This document shows, in pieces, positions 28,422-37,277 of a DNA stretch of 64,000 bases (within the stretch, counting starts at the first letter, position 1; every line of letters begins with the position of its first letter). The notes below the pieces were generated by a model. That model made no database searches and was not told the origin of the DNA. It worked only from the letters and a program-made list of their open reading frames with translations. This DNA comes from Bacteroidales bacterium (GTDB lineage Bacteria; Bacteroidota; Bacteroidia; Bacteroidales; Bacteroidaceae): positions 47,312 to 111,311 of the forward strand of contig SUXS01000013.1 in the NCBI GenBank assembly GCA_015060865.1, written 5' to 3'. Both the position numbers and the translations under genes were made by a program.

Positions 28422-29582
28422 CTATTCTTTTAAATCAGAGGGAGTCATCTGCTCGGCTACATCAAGCAAGGATGCAGTCATATTACTCCAGGCATATTTC
28501 GACTTTTCCGCCAAAATGCCTGAGTTGAAATCCTTCTCACTACCTTCAGCAACAAACTCTACCAAAGCATTGGCTATATCCTCAGCATTAGGCTCTACTA
28601 CATAGCCCACCTTGCCATGAGGAACAATCTCTGCCAGACCGCCTACATTCGTCACCAACATGGGGCGTTCGAAATGATAAGCAATCTGCGTAATACCACT
28701 CTGCGTGGCCGACTTGTATGGCTGAGCAACCAGATCGGCTATAGCAAAAAAATAACGAACCTGATCAGCCGGGATAAATTCTTTATACCATATAATATGC
28801 TCCGAAAGCTCCAACTCCTTTTCTAAATGCTCATAATACTCGGCATTACTGTAAAATTCACCAGCTACAATAAGTTTCAAATTCTTCCCACGCAAACGAC
28901 TATCAGCAAAAGCCCGCAACAAAAGATCCAACCCTTTATAATCACGGATAAGCCCAAAGAAAAGAAAATATCGAGTATCTGCATCAAGAGCAAGGTGAGC
29001 AATAGCATCTTCCCTTGATACCTTAGGACCAAAATTATCATATAGAGGATGAGGGGTAAGAGCAAAAGGTTTGGTATCATCAAAACTCTTGGCATCGGCC
29101 AATACTGACTCGGACATCGCCACATATCCGCCTACAGACTTAATCATATACCGAGCAAACATCTTATCCCCCATACGTCGCTCGTGAGGCACTACATTAT
29201 CCAATAAAGATACTACCCTAATACGCTTATCGCCACCTATAACACGAGCTATAGTACCCAAACAGGGAGCCAAGAAAGGTAGCCAGAAACGTATCATTAC
29301 CATATAAGGTTTCAGACGGCGAATTTCGCGTCCTACTCTTATCCAATTAAACGGATTGATAGAGTTAACCTTCCGAACTATGGTCAGATCATCAGGAGCA
29401 GCACTTGTGGAATATTGGGTCTTTCCCGGAAACAGGAAACCTGGATATTGCAAAGTAAACGTATAGATAATCACCTCATACCCTTCATGCTGGAACTCAC
29501 GAGCCAAACGCTCATTAAAGTCTGCAATTCCACCTCGATAAGGATACGCAGGACCAACAAAGATAATTCGTTTCTTATCCAT
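28422..29582 (-). CDS. GT4 family glycosyltransferase
   Basis: A 386-residue GT-B glycosyltransferase, starting at the ATG at 29582 (MDKKRIIFVGPAYPYRGGIA); a start three codons upstream is possible. The N-terminal domain has the GGIADFN acceptor loop; the C-terminal domain has FFGLIRDYKGLDLLLRA and an atypical EX7E region (PYKSATQSGITQIAYHFERP, about 290-310) in which the first Glu is replaced by Ser/Gly, a variation found in several GT4 groups. It pairs with the downstream GT4 gene, probably adding successive sugars to one surface glycan. Confidence 0.88.
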   Translation of the reverse strand: MDKKRIIFVGPAYPYRGGIADFNERLAREFQHEGYEVIIYTFTLQYPGFLFPGKTQYSTSAAPDDLTIVRKVNSINPFNWIRVGREIRRLKPYMVMIRFWLPFLAPCLGTIARVIGGDKRIRVVSLLDNVVPHERRMGDKMFARYMIKSVGGYVAMSESVLADAKSFDDTKPFALTPHPLYDNFGPKVSREDAIAHLALDADTRYFLFFGLIRDYKGLDLLLRAFADSRLRGKNLKLIVAGEFYSNAEYYEHLEKELELSEHIIWYKEFIPADQVRYFFAIADLVAQPYKSATQSGITQIAYHFERPMLVTNVGGLAEIVPHGKVGYVVEPNAEDIANALVEFVAEGSEKDFNSGILAEKSKYAWSNMTASLLDVAEQMTPSDLKE

Positions 29583-29653
29583 ACAACTCATCTTTATAAT
29601 GTATCACAAAATTAGATAAAAACGATGAATATTCAAACGAAAACAATAAAAAA

Positions 29654-29689
29654 AGAACCTTGGCAAGTATACACCTCTGCCAAAGTTCT
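29654..29689 (-). terminator. Terminator after tRNA-Leu
   Basis: Stem AGAACCTTGGCA / TGCCAAAGTTCT (one A-C mismatch) with an A-run at 29648-29653, which reads as a T-run on the minus strand directly after the tRNA. It would also separate the tRNA from the glycosyltransferase genes. Confidence 0.8.
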
Positions 29690-29692
29690 CAG

Positions 29693-29778
29693 TACTCGAA
29701 GCGGGACTTGAACCCGCACAGCCATCACTGGCCAAAGGATTTTAAGTCCTTCGTGTCTACCGATTCCACCATTCGAGC
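29693..29778 (-). tRNA. tRNA-Leu (anticodon UAA)
   Basis: A class II tRNA of 86 bases without encoded CCA. The acceptor stem GCTCGAA pairs with TTCGAGT, the anticodon loop reads CTTAAAA (anticodon TAA), there is a long variable arm typical of Leu tRNAs, and the T arm has GGTTCAAGTCC. Confidence 0.95.
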
Positions 29779-29849
29779 AGCATCAAATGCGGTGCAAAGA
29801 TATAAAATAAATGATAATTGACCAACTAATTCTTCATTTTTTGGGACAA

Positions 29850-30359
29850 TCAGTTATGCACCGTCAAGAAAGTCCCATTAAGCGATGTCTGGTAACGATA
29901 GAGCGGATGTCCCCCATTCTCAGCCACACCATCATTATTGAGTTTGTAAATAGTACCACAACGATGACATTTCGCCTCACCCAACAAGTCTACAGTCAAT
30001 CGTACTGAACCCCTATCGCACTGAGGACATCCCAAATCATACGCATACACAACTCCATCACCAAAATATGGTTTACCTATAATAAGCCCAGCCAAGCCAT
30101 ATTGAAATACGCGCGACTCCACTTCCGTATAAGGATACTCACGTTCCGTTCCATCAGGCAATATCACCTTATAACCATCCTTTGTAGATTTGGGACGTAC
30201 TGAAAGGAAGTAGCCCAATGTATTTATACTATTAAATGGGACATCGGAAAGGTTGCACGAAAATGATACCGTATATTTCGTACTAAAGATGCTATACGAA
30301 TCAGTACAAGCCATCTGCAATGAAATAAGAACTAATATAAGAAAACAACGTCGCAACAT
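29850..30359 (-). CDS. Lipoprotein with Cys4, Rieske-like C-terminal domain
   Basis: A 169-residue predicted lipoprotein. The ATG at 30359 gives the signal MLRRCFLILVLISLQMAC with lipid-modified Cys18; a longer frame to 30395 would bury it. The C-terminal half has two CxxC pairs, Cys111/Cys114 in GCPQC and Cys131/Cys134 in KCHRCG, 16 residues apart, followed by GTIYKLNNDGVAENGGHPLYRY. That layout and the tail resemble a Rieske fold, but the His ligands are replaced by Cys, so it may bind zinc or a rubredoxin-like iron. Function is not known. It stands alone between tRNA-Leu and the giant secreted protein. Confidence 0.7.
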   Translation of the reverse strand: MLRRCFLILVLISLQMACTDSYSIFSTKYTVSFSCNLSDVPFNSINTLGYFLSVRPKSTKDGYKVILPDGTEREYPYTEVESRVFQYGLAGLIIGKPYFGDGVVYAYDLGCPQCDRGSVRLTVDLLGEAKCHRCGTIYKLNNDGVAENGGHPLYRYQTSLNGTFLTVHN

Positions 30360-30552
30360 AAACTTTATTTTAGGCAAGGTAGGCAAGAAAAGCACACATA
30401 AGAACTAACAATTCACAAAGAAGGAATACGAGTCATCAAATGGCATATACCTAACCCGCTATCATCTATAACGAAAGAATGAAGGAAATCGTATGTAGGT
30501 AGTGTTCCGTTTTGTGTGTTACGCTTTTGTAGACTCTAAGATAATAATAAAA

Positions 30553-30579
30553 GCGGGACGCACTGTAAGCACGTCCCGC
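30553..30579 (-). terminator. Rho-independent terminator after the 2150-aa gene
   Basis: On the minus strand GCGGGACGT and a GCGTCCCGC-like arm close around a short loop and are followed by TTTTATTATTA. It lies about 50 bases past the stop at 30627. Confidence 0.75.
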
Positions 30580-30626
30580 CTGGGGATGACTATAGTCTAT
30601 TGACTACAGTCGGGGGAGGGGATATT

Positions 30627-33600
30627 TTACTTAACAAGCGTCTTCACTCCATTAATGATGTAGATACCACCCTTAGTTATCTCTGTTACGCGACGGCCTG
30701 ACAGGTCATAGATAACAGTATCAGCGTCAACTGCGATATTGTCGATACCATTGCCGTCAGCAACAATCTGTACAGTCAGCACGATGTTCTCGGCAGGAGC
30801 CTTCCACTGCATCATCTCCATGAACGAAGCCTTGGGCAAGGTGATGGTGTAGATACCAGCAGGAGCTGCAACACCTTCCCAGTTCTGAGCCATAAAGATA
30901 TATGAGTTGCTACCATCGAAATCGAGGCCATTCAAATATTGGAAATAGTTAGATGCATCATTACCCTCAGCATCTACAATAGTAGGCATACCTTGGAAGT
31001 AGAACTGACCGTCGAAGTTCACCTTAATCATATCAGCCGGTGTAGCAACGATAGCAGAGAGGTCAGCCATCACATCTTCACCTACGGTCACGTTAGTAAC
31101 TGTGAGTGGAACTGCAGGAGCCGCTTCGATGGTAATAGTAGCTGTAATCTCAGCGTTACCACAATCACTGTTTTCAGCATCCACGATGAATCCTGCGGGA
31201 ATATTCAGGATATAGTCGCCAGCTTCGGTAAACTCACCACCAAACTCATCCGATACAGTGAAACGAACAACATTTGCGTTCTCTGCAAGAACCTCGGCCT
31301 TGAGGTTAGTGGGGCCCCAGCTGTCAGCCAATGTAGCCCAACCTGCGTTCTCAGCCAAAGCAACGGGACGGTCGAAGGTTACATCAATGGTAGAAATTGA
31401 CTCTACTGTAGCAACGCCCTCAACAATATCAACATCACCTACCTTAGCACCAACAACAGGAAGCATTTCAATTATAGCAGGCTTGTCGAAGCAGTACAAC
31501 TTGGCATTGTCGATTACCACCCAGTTAGCATCTGTGCTCTTCACGCTCAAGCCTACCTTCAGGGTCTCGCCCTCTGCGATAGTAGTAGTTACCAGCACGA
31601 GTTCTGCACCGATAGCCTGGTTGGTAGCGTTGCGGTCAACATTGATGGTATGAACGGGAGTAGCCGCAGCGTTGGCAAACAGGTTCACACCTGTTACCTC
31701 GTGACTGTCGGGGTTGTTCTGCTGGCAAGCCACAACGTATGCAGCGAAGGTATAGGTACCAGCGGGAAGACCTGAAACCTCCTGATAGAAGTCCATATCG
31801 GGCAAGGTATTCTTCCACTGCTCAAAGAAACCGTCGTTCACATTAGTCCACTTGTTATGATTACCGGTCTTGCCCATCTCACCACCTACTTGTGTCCAGC
31901 CTGCAACTGAAGCGCCTGAAGCATCACCGAAGGTTCCGTTCACGATGCCCTCAACCTCATTTGCTGCGAGATAAGTAGCAATGGCAGCCTTCAGTACGGG
32001 AAGAACCTCGCCTGTAGCAGCAGCCTCTGTGTAAGCATCATCTACCTCTGCCACTACAGCTGCAAATACGTCATAGCCTACAGCGGTCTCGGCAAGCACA
32101 GACTTGGCGATTGCAAGCTGTGTAGCGATTGCCTTATAGTCGGCGATAGAAGCCTTGGCAGCAGCGATAGCCTCCTCAAGTTCAGCCTTTATAGCCTGAA
32201 CCTCAGCAGCTGTAGCAACCTTAGCCTTCTCAACCACAGCAGTAAGAGCAGCCTTCACATCCTTATTATATGCTCCTTCAAGAGCCTCAGCCTGTTCGAT
32301 AAGGGCAAGAAGCACCTGAGTAGAGAAGCGAGGATCATCCTCATCGGCAATCTCCCACAAATAGAGGGCATCACCCAGAGAGGGCTGACCTGAAGCTACA
32401 GCCAAGGTAGCGGGATCGATGTTTACGAAGCAGTTGGCACCCCAGCTTGTACCAGTAGCGTTGGTCAAGCGGATAGCATACTTGCCAGCAGCGTTCTTGT
32501 AGAACACCTGGCTCTCCCATGTACGCTTGTTGAGACCATTCTTTCCACCTACAGCCTCAGTCTTGATGGCACCAGAACCATCAGAGTTGGCGGCGTTAGA
32601 CATGTAGTAGTTGTTGCTGTTCATGAAGCTTGCAGCACCTGCATAACCGTCGGTGATGTTACCGGCTGAGAATGCGATGGTAACGGGCTTGTCAAGAACT
32701 ACCCAGTTGTTGTCACCTGCAGCATAGAGGAAGTGGTGGCCACCCTCAGCATCGGTGTAGAATACATAGTGGTTGCCCTCAGATACAGAGGTCAAAGTAC
32801 CGTTGCCAAGATAGTCAACGTCGTTCTTTGCACCGAGGTACTCGAGACGGAAGTTGTCGAACAACAACCAGTCGTCACCTACGCTACCAGTCTTGGTAGC
32901 ACCAAGCTTAATGGTGTCAACACCCTCAGCGAGAGTGAACATGAATGAATGCTCATAAAGGCCAGCATTGAAGAACTTAGAGGCCTCACCCTGGCTATTA
33001 GGAGCCTTGCCGAAGGTTCCGTAGTCAGCACCTACGCCATCAACCTTACCAGCCTCTTCCATTACGCTCATTACGGGGATAGTATCACCGTTAGCAAAGA
33101 ACTTGCCATGGAGTTCCTCTGTGCCGTTGGCACGTGCCTCAGCAGCAGCAGCTACACCACCCATACGGTAGAAGCCCTGTGCGCTCAAACGGTATACACC
33201 GTTAGGCATGCCGCGAAGAATCTGAGACACCTCGACGATACCGGCATTCCACTTCTCACCGTTCATGTTATCGTTTTCACCGGCAATCTTCGGAGAGCCT
33301 GTCCATGCGCTGTTGGCACCGTCATTACGGCTGAAGTTTGCACCTGAAATCTCGAAGGTCGCAGAAGCGGGATTCAATACAGAAGCAGTAGCATACTTGC
33401 TCTGACGCTCCTCCTTGGTTACGAACTGCCAGTAGCAAGCTTCGCTTACCTCGGCTACGTTAGCTACGATGTTAGTTCCGTCATAAGCTACATATGCGCC
33501 ACCTACCTGCAAGGTATAGATACCCTTACCTACAGGCTTAACGGTTACCTGGGTAGCATCACCGTCGGTATATGTACCTGTGAAGTAGTGTTTCTCACCA

Positions 33601-36600
33601 CCGTTGCTAACAGTACCGCTGAAGGTATAGAGCTTCTCAGCACCTGCAACAACCCATTCGATACCATCATTGAACGAAGCCTGAGTACCCCAAGAGTTTC
33701 CAGCGCCCAAGAAGGCCTTGGCACTTGCGTTGTAGAGATATGCAGACATGCCGTCGGCTACGGCTGCACCTACCCAAGGTGAATCCACGGTAGGCAGACC
33801 GAAGTCGAAGCCGTCGTTGGCTGTAGCGACGAGAGCGTAAGCGATGCGGGCATCGTCAAGCTCAGCTGTCAGAGCCTCGAGCTCAGCTACGGTAGTAGCG
33901 GGCATGCTATACTGATAACCCATGTGAACATCCACAACTGCTGCAAAGGCAGCCACTGCAGCCTCATCGGCGGTAGAGTTGTCCTGATAGTCATAGCATG
34001 TGAAGAGAAGAGCCTTCCATTCGTTGAACTCAGCGTCCATAGCCTGTGCGAAGGCTGCGGTCTCGTTCATCAAGCCGGTGTAGTATACCAAAGTGTCTAC
34101 TGGTACAAGGTCAAGAGTGTCAACCATACCGAATGCCTTTTCCTGGACAGCCATGAACTTCTCGCTAACTGCGGGGATACTCCAGATGCTCGGCATGGTC
34201 TCGGTCAGGCTGGCAAGAGCCATTGCTGCAGCCATGAACTCTTCGGCTTCAGGAGTAGTAGGTGTAGAAGCTGTAGCACCAGAATAGTCTACATTGCAGA
34301 GCTCCAAAGTACCCTTATAGTCCTTCCAGAGACCAGCAAGCTGACCCTTAACAACGTTGCCTACTACATAGTCGGCAGGGATATTGTAGTCATAAATCAT
34401 CAGGGTATCGGTGCCCTCTACGAGGAAGGCAGATGTTACTTCACCACTCTTGTTCAAGCCCAGGCTGTCAACGGTAGCTTCCAACTTAACGATAACAGGC
34501 ACACCAGCCGATGTAGCCTCAGCAGCCAACAGAGCAGCCACGTTGTCGTAGGTTGCAGCCATCACATACTCGGCAGAAGCAACAGCACTCTTAGAGCCAT
34601 CAACCTCAGCGTATGCATAAATGGTGCAAGTTGCGTCAATGGCAATAGCGCCTGTGTAAGCTACGAAGTTCTCATTGTCGGTAGACCAATAGATGGTACC
34701 CTCGGCAGCTGTAAGTTCTACTGTAGCAGGAGCAAACAGGTTGCATCCGCTCAGGCTGAATGAAGGAGCTGAAACCACCTTAGGCAACTCTACAGAAGGA
34801 TCAAGAGTAATAATCAGGTTGCTAATACGAATCTGTTGGTTACCCTCAACATCTACTTTGAAGTAGTTATAAGCAGTACCAGTAAGGTCAGCTACGAGGC
34901 CAGAAGTATAGCTTGTAGAAGACACTTCCACTTTAGCAGCCTCAGTCCAAGTAGCACCGTCATTACTACCATAAACAACAAGTACATCTACCTTATTACC
35001 AGCAGTAAACTCAATGCTCTTGATAGCTGCGGGGAGCTTATTTGAATAGAAGAAGCCATTATGTTCAGAACTGCTATATACACGAAGCTGTGTAGTCCAG
35101 TGCATCTGTGTGGTGTAAATGGTCAATGTATCATTTACCACGTGAGCCTCATCTATAGCATATTGTGTACCTGCGGTATAGTCTGCAGGATTAATATTCC
35201 AAACAATGAGTTCAGGCTCTGCGGGAGTATCTTCCACTGCATCGCCCAGGCGGGTCAGTGTCCATGCACCGATGTTGCCATAGTCACCAGCAATGCCGTC
35301 AACGGTAGTGATACCGATCTTCACCTGACCATCCTCATATACGTTGAATACGAGTTCGTTTACATATTGGTCAGCATTGAACCAAGCCTGAACAGCAGCA
35401 GATGAGTTAGGAACGAACTTACCATTGATAGTTACAGAGCCATTACCTGCTGCATAGTCGGTATCAGAAGCGCCTTCGTAGCGGTTCTGCACGTTAGCCT
35501 CATATTTCTTGGTAGCAGTCTCGGCATAGAGCTTAGCCTTGTGGGTATCAGTACCAGCCTGGATAGCATCATACTCAGCCTGCTCGTTATCGCCATAGCG
35601 ATAAACAGCCTTAGCGGTCATCTTATACTGACCTGCGGGGAGTGTGATGGTTTGGCTGAAGTCATATACAGCCTGTGAACCAACCTTTACCATACCACCA
35701 GAGATACCCTTGGTGCCCTCGGCATTCCAAGCATCTGTGGTAGAGAGGTCTGCATTTACGATGTAAGAGGTGTAGTCGTTAGGATCAACAATAGGCTCCT
35801 CTTCGATTACGATCTCAGCGATGGTCCAGAGAGCAACAGCAGAGCCGTTCTTGTCGCCATAGCAAGATGAGCCAGCCTCAGTGCCGTCAACACCAAGACC
35901 GCCATTCTTACCGGTCAGTGTGTAGAGACCCTCAGCATTTACCGATACAGCCCACTCGTCCTTTACATCGGCCGAAGCGGTCATTGTCCATTTGTTGTTG
36001 CCGGCATAGCTCAAATACTTACCCTCCTTGTCATGGATGTAGTACTTGCCATTGCCTACAGCCTCGAAGCTGAGTGGATCATCAGTAGCCTCGATAGTGA
36101 TGTTTGACTCACCGATGGTGAGGTAGTTCTCTGTACCGTTGAACTTCAATGTATATACAGCATCAGCTGCAGGAGCAGTCACTACATAAGCCTCAGTAGC
36201 AGCATTGAGTGCAGCAAGGGCAGCCACGAGGTCGTCCTTGGTAGCCTCAGCATTCTCACTTACAGCCTTGGCGGCAGCAACAGCTGCAGCGTATGTATTG
36301 TAAGCCTCCTCTGAATACATGAACAGACCAGCACCCACACCAGCCTTGGCATCCACGGTAGCTTGAGCAGTAGCAATAACAGCATCAAGGTCTGCACGTG
36401 CAAGGTCGGTTTCGGTCACTGCCATAATCTCCACCTTGTCGAAGAAGAGGTGTTGGTTGGCACCTGAACCTGAGTTAGGAGCATCATAACCCAACGAGAG
36501 CTTACCTGTAGTTGTCTCGGTAAGAGTGAATGTGATAGTCTCTACTGTCCAAGCGTTTACTGCATACGCTTTAGCAGGAGCCAAGTACTCTGTACCGTTG

Positions 36601-37079
36601 TCGGCAATGAAGCCGATAAGGCTCTTGGCAGGAGCTGTAGTACCGCCCACTGAATTGTACACGGGGATGTTGATTACATAGTTACCTGCCTCCAAAGTTA
36701 CGGGCTGCACATACTGAGCAACAGCATCCCAAACAGCCACTACGCCAAGGGCATTACCCTCAGCAGCGCCTTCTGGATTGGTAGCAGGAGCGATGTTTTC
36801 CTTACTCCCAAGCCAGTTGCCAGAGCCATAGGCAAACAAACCTGCGGCGCGAGCGTCGCCATTCTCACCTTCAATGGTCCAACCTGTCACTTCCAGCATC
36901 TGGCTGTAGGTTGTTCCATTACTCTCTATGTCCTTCGCATAAGTACAGATACCATTGTCCACCGGAGTACCTTCCGAGAAGTCAAGGTTTGTACCTACAC
37001 TAACGACAGATTGCGCCCATGCACTACTTGTGCATAGCGCGATGACTAACGTCATCAGAGAAGTAAATCTCTTCTTCAT
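30627..37079 (-). CDS. Giant secreted multidomain protein (2150 aa) with repeated carbohydrate-binding-like modules and C-terminal tail
   Basis: Signal peptide 1-22 (ends SSAWAQ). Visible parts: a first sandwich module (about 25-225, NLDFSEGTP to FFDKVEIM), an Ala-rich helical FIVAR-like segment (about 230-300), a trefoil-like segment (about 300-425, YLSYAGNNKW), a second sandwich module (about 435-640, NADLSTTDAW, LPAGQYKMTA), a discoidin-like part (about 650-770), another trefoil-like region (about 1125-1240), a third sandwich module (about 1255-1415, ending DNFRLEYLG), further FIVAR-like helices (about 1585-1720), a fourth sandwich module (about 1725-1880, LPAGTYTFAA) and Ig-like C-terminal domains. 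The last residues (YDLSGRR, GGIYIINGVKTLVK) form a sorting-like tail. No enzyme domain is recognised. It may be a surface adhesin or glycan-binding scaffold (inference). Own promoter and terminator, so monocistronic. Confidence 0.75.
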   Translation of the reverse strand: MKKRFTSLMTLVIALCTSSAWAQSVVSVGTNLDFSEGTPVDNGICTYAKDIESNGTTYSQMLEVTGWTIEGENGDARAAGLFAYGSGNWLGSKENIAPATNPEGAAEGNALGVVAVWDAVAQYVQPVTLEAGNYVINIPVYNSVGGTTAPAKSLIGFIADNGTEYLAPAKAYAVNAWTVETITFTLTETTTGKLSLGYDAPNSGSGANQHLFFDKVEIMAVTETDLARADLDAVIATAQATVDAKAGVGAGLFMYSEEAYNTYAAAVAAAKAVSENAEATKDDLVAALAALNAATEAYVVTAPAADAVYTLKFNGTENYLTIGESNITIEATDDPLSFEAVGNGKYYIHDKEGKYLSYAGNNKWTMTASADVKDEWAVSVNAEGLYTLTGKNGGLGVDGTEAGSSCYGDKNGSAVALWTIAEIVIEEEPIVDPNDYTSYIVNADLSTTDAWNAEGTKGISGGMVKVGSQAVYDFSQTITLPAGQYKMTAKAVYRYGDNEQAEYDAIQAGTDTHKAKLYAETATKKYEANVQNRYEGASDTDYAAGNGSVTINGKFVPNSSAAVQAWFNADQYVNELVFNVYEDGQVKIGITTVDGIAGDYGNIGAWTLTRLGDAVEDTPAEPELIVWNINPADYTAGTQYAIDEAHVVNDTLTIYTTQMHWTTQLRVYSSSEHNGFFYSNKLPAAIKSIEFTAGNKVDVLVVYGSNDGATWTEAAKVEVSSTSYTSGLVADLTGTAYNYFKVDVEGNQQIRISNLIITLDPSVELPKVVSAPSFSLSGCNLFAPATVELTAAEGTIYWSTDNENFVAYTGAIAIDATCTIYAYAEVDGSKSAVASAEYVMAATYDNVAALLAAEATSAGVPVIVKLEATVDSLGLNKSGEVTSAFLVEGTDTLMIYDYNIPADYVVGNVVKGQLAGLWKDYKGTLELCNVDYSGATASTPTTPEAEEFMAAAMALASLTETMPSIWSIPAVSEKFMAVQEKAFGMVDTLDLVPVDTLVYYTGLMNETAAFAQAMDAEFNEWKALLFTCYDYQDNSTADEAAVAAFAAVVDVHMGYQYSMPATTVAELEALTAELDDARIAYALVATANDGFDFGLPTVDSPWVGAAVADGMSAYLYNASAKAFLGAGNSWGTQASFNDGIEWVVAGAEKLYTFSGTVSNGGEKHYFTGTYTDGDATQVTVKPVGKGIYTLQVGGAYVAYDGTNIVANVAEVSEACYWQFVTKEERQSKYATASVLNPASATFEISGANFSRNDGANSAWTGSPKIAGENDNMNGEKWNAGIVEVSQILRGMPNGVYRLSAQGFYRMGGVAAAAEARANGTEELHGKFFANGDTIPVMSVMEEAGKVDGVGADYGTFGKAPNSQGEASKFFNAGLYEHSFMFTLAEGVDTIKLGATKTGSVGDDWLLFDNFRLEYLGAKNDVDYLGNGTLTSVSEGNHYVFYTDAEGGHHFLYAAGDNNWVVLDKPVTIAFSAGNITDGYAGAASFMNSNNYYMSNAANSDGSGAIKTEAVGGKNGLNKRTWESQVFYKNAAGKYAIRLTNATGTSWGANCFVNIDPATLAVASGQPSLGDALYLWEIADEDDPRFSTQVLLALIEQAEALEGAYNKDVKAALTAVVEKAKVATAAEVQAIKAELEEAIAAAKASIADYKAIATQLAIAKSVLAETAVGYDVFAAVVAEVDDAYTEAAATGEVLPVLKAAIATYLAANEVEGIVNGTFGDASGASVAGWTQVGGEMGKTGNHNKWTNVNDGFFEQWKNTLPDMDFYQEVSGLPAGTYTFAAYVVACQQNNPDSHEVTGVNLFANAAATPVHTINVDRNATNQAIGAELVLVTTTIAEGETLKVGLSVKSTDANWVVIDNAKLYCFDKPAIIEMLPVVGAKVGDVDIVEGVATVESISTIDVTFDRPVALAENAGWATLADSWGPTNLKAEVLAENANVVRFTVSDEFGGEFTEAGDYILNIPAGFIVDAENSDCGNAEITATITIEAAPAVPLTVTNVTVGEDVMADLSAIVATPADMIKVNFDGQFYFQGMPTIVDAEGNDASNYFQYLNGLDFDGSNSYIFMAQNWEGVAAPAGIYTITLPKASFMEMMQWKAPAENIVLTVQIVADGNGIDNIAVDADTVIYDLSGRRVTEITKGGIYIINGVKTLVK

Positions 37080-37149
37080 AAATAATAATTTTGGTTAATA
37101 AAAAAATGTTTTATCGTTAGAAATTGTCTGTTTGGCAGATTTTAACAAA

Positions 37150-37157
37150 CAAATATA
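37150..37157 (-). promoter_or_regulatory. -7 box for the 2150-aa protein gene
   Basis: TATATTTG on the minus strand, about 70 bases upstream of the ATG, with TTGT at the -33 distance. Confidence 0.5.
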
Positions 37158-37277
37158 GAGGTTTTTACCATAATGCACAACTTTTAAGTTGCTTAATCGT
37201 CAGGTTTGGGTACAAAAAAAACAAATACATGTTATAAAACATATATTACCGTTCTTTTAGAAAGAGACAAGGTAAAA

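Noticed and set aside
30939..36073. Several long plus-strand frames opposite the 2150-aa gene
   Set aside because: They follow the Ala/Thr-rich codon pattern of the minus-strand gene, lack promoters and have no recognisable domains.
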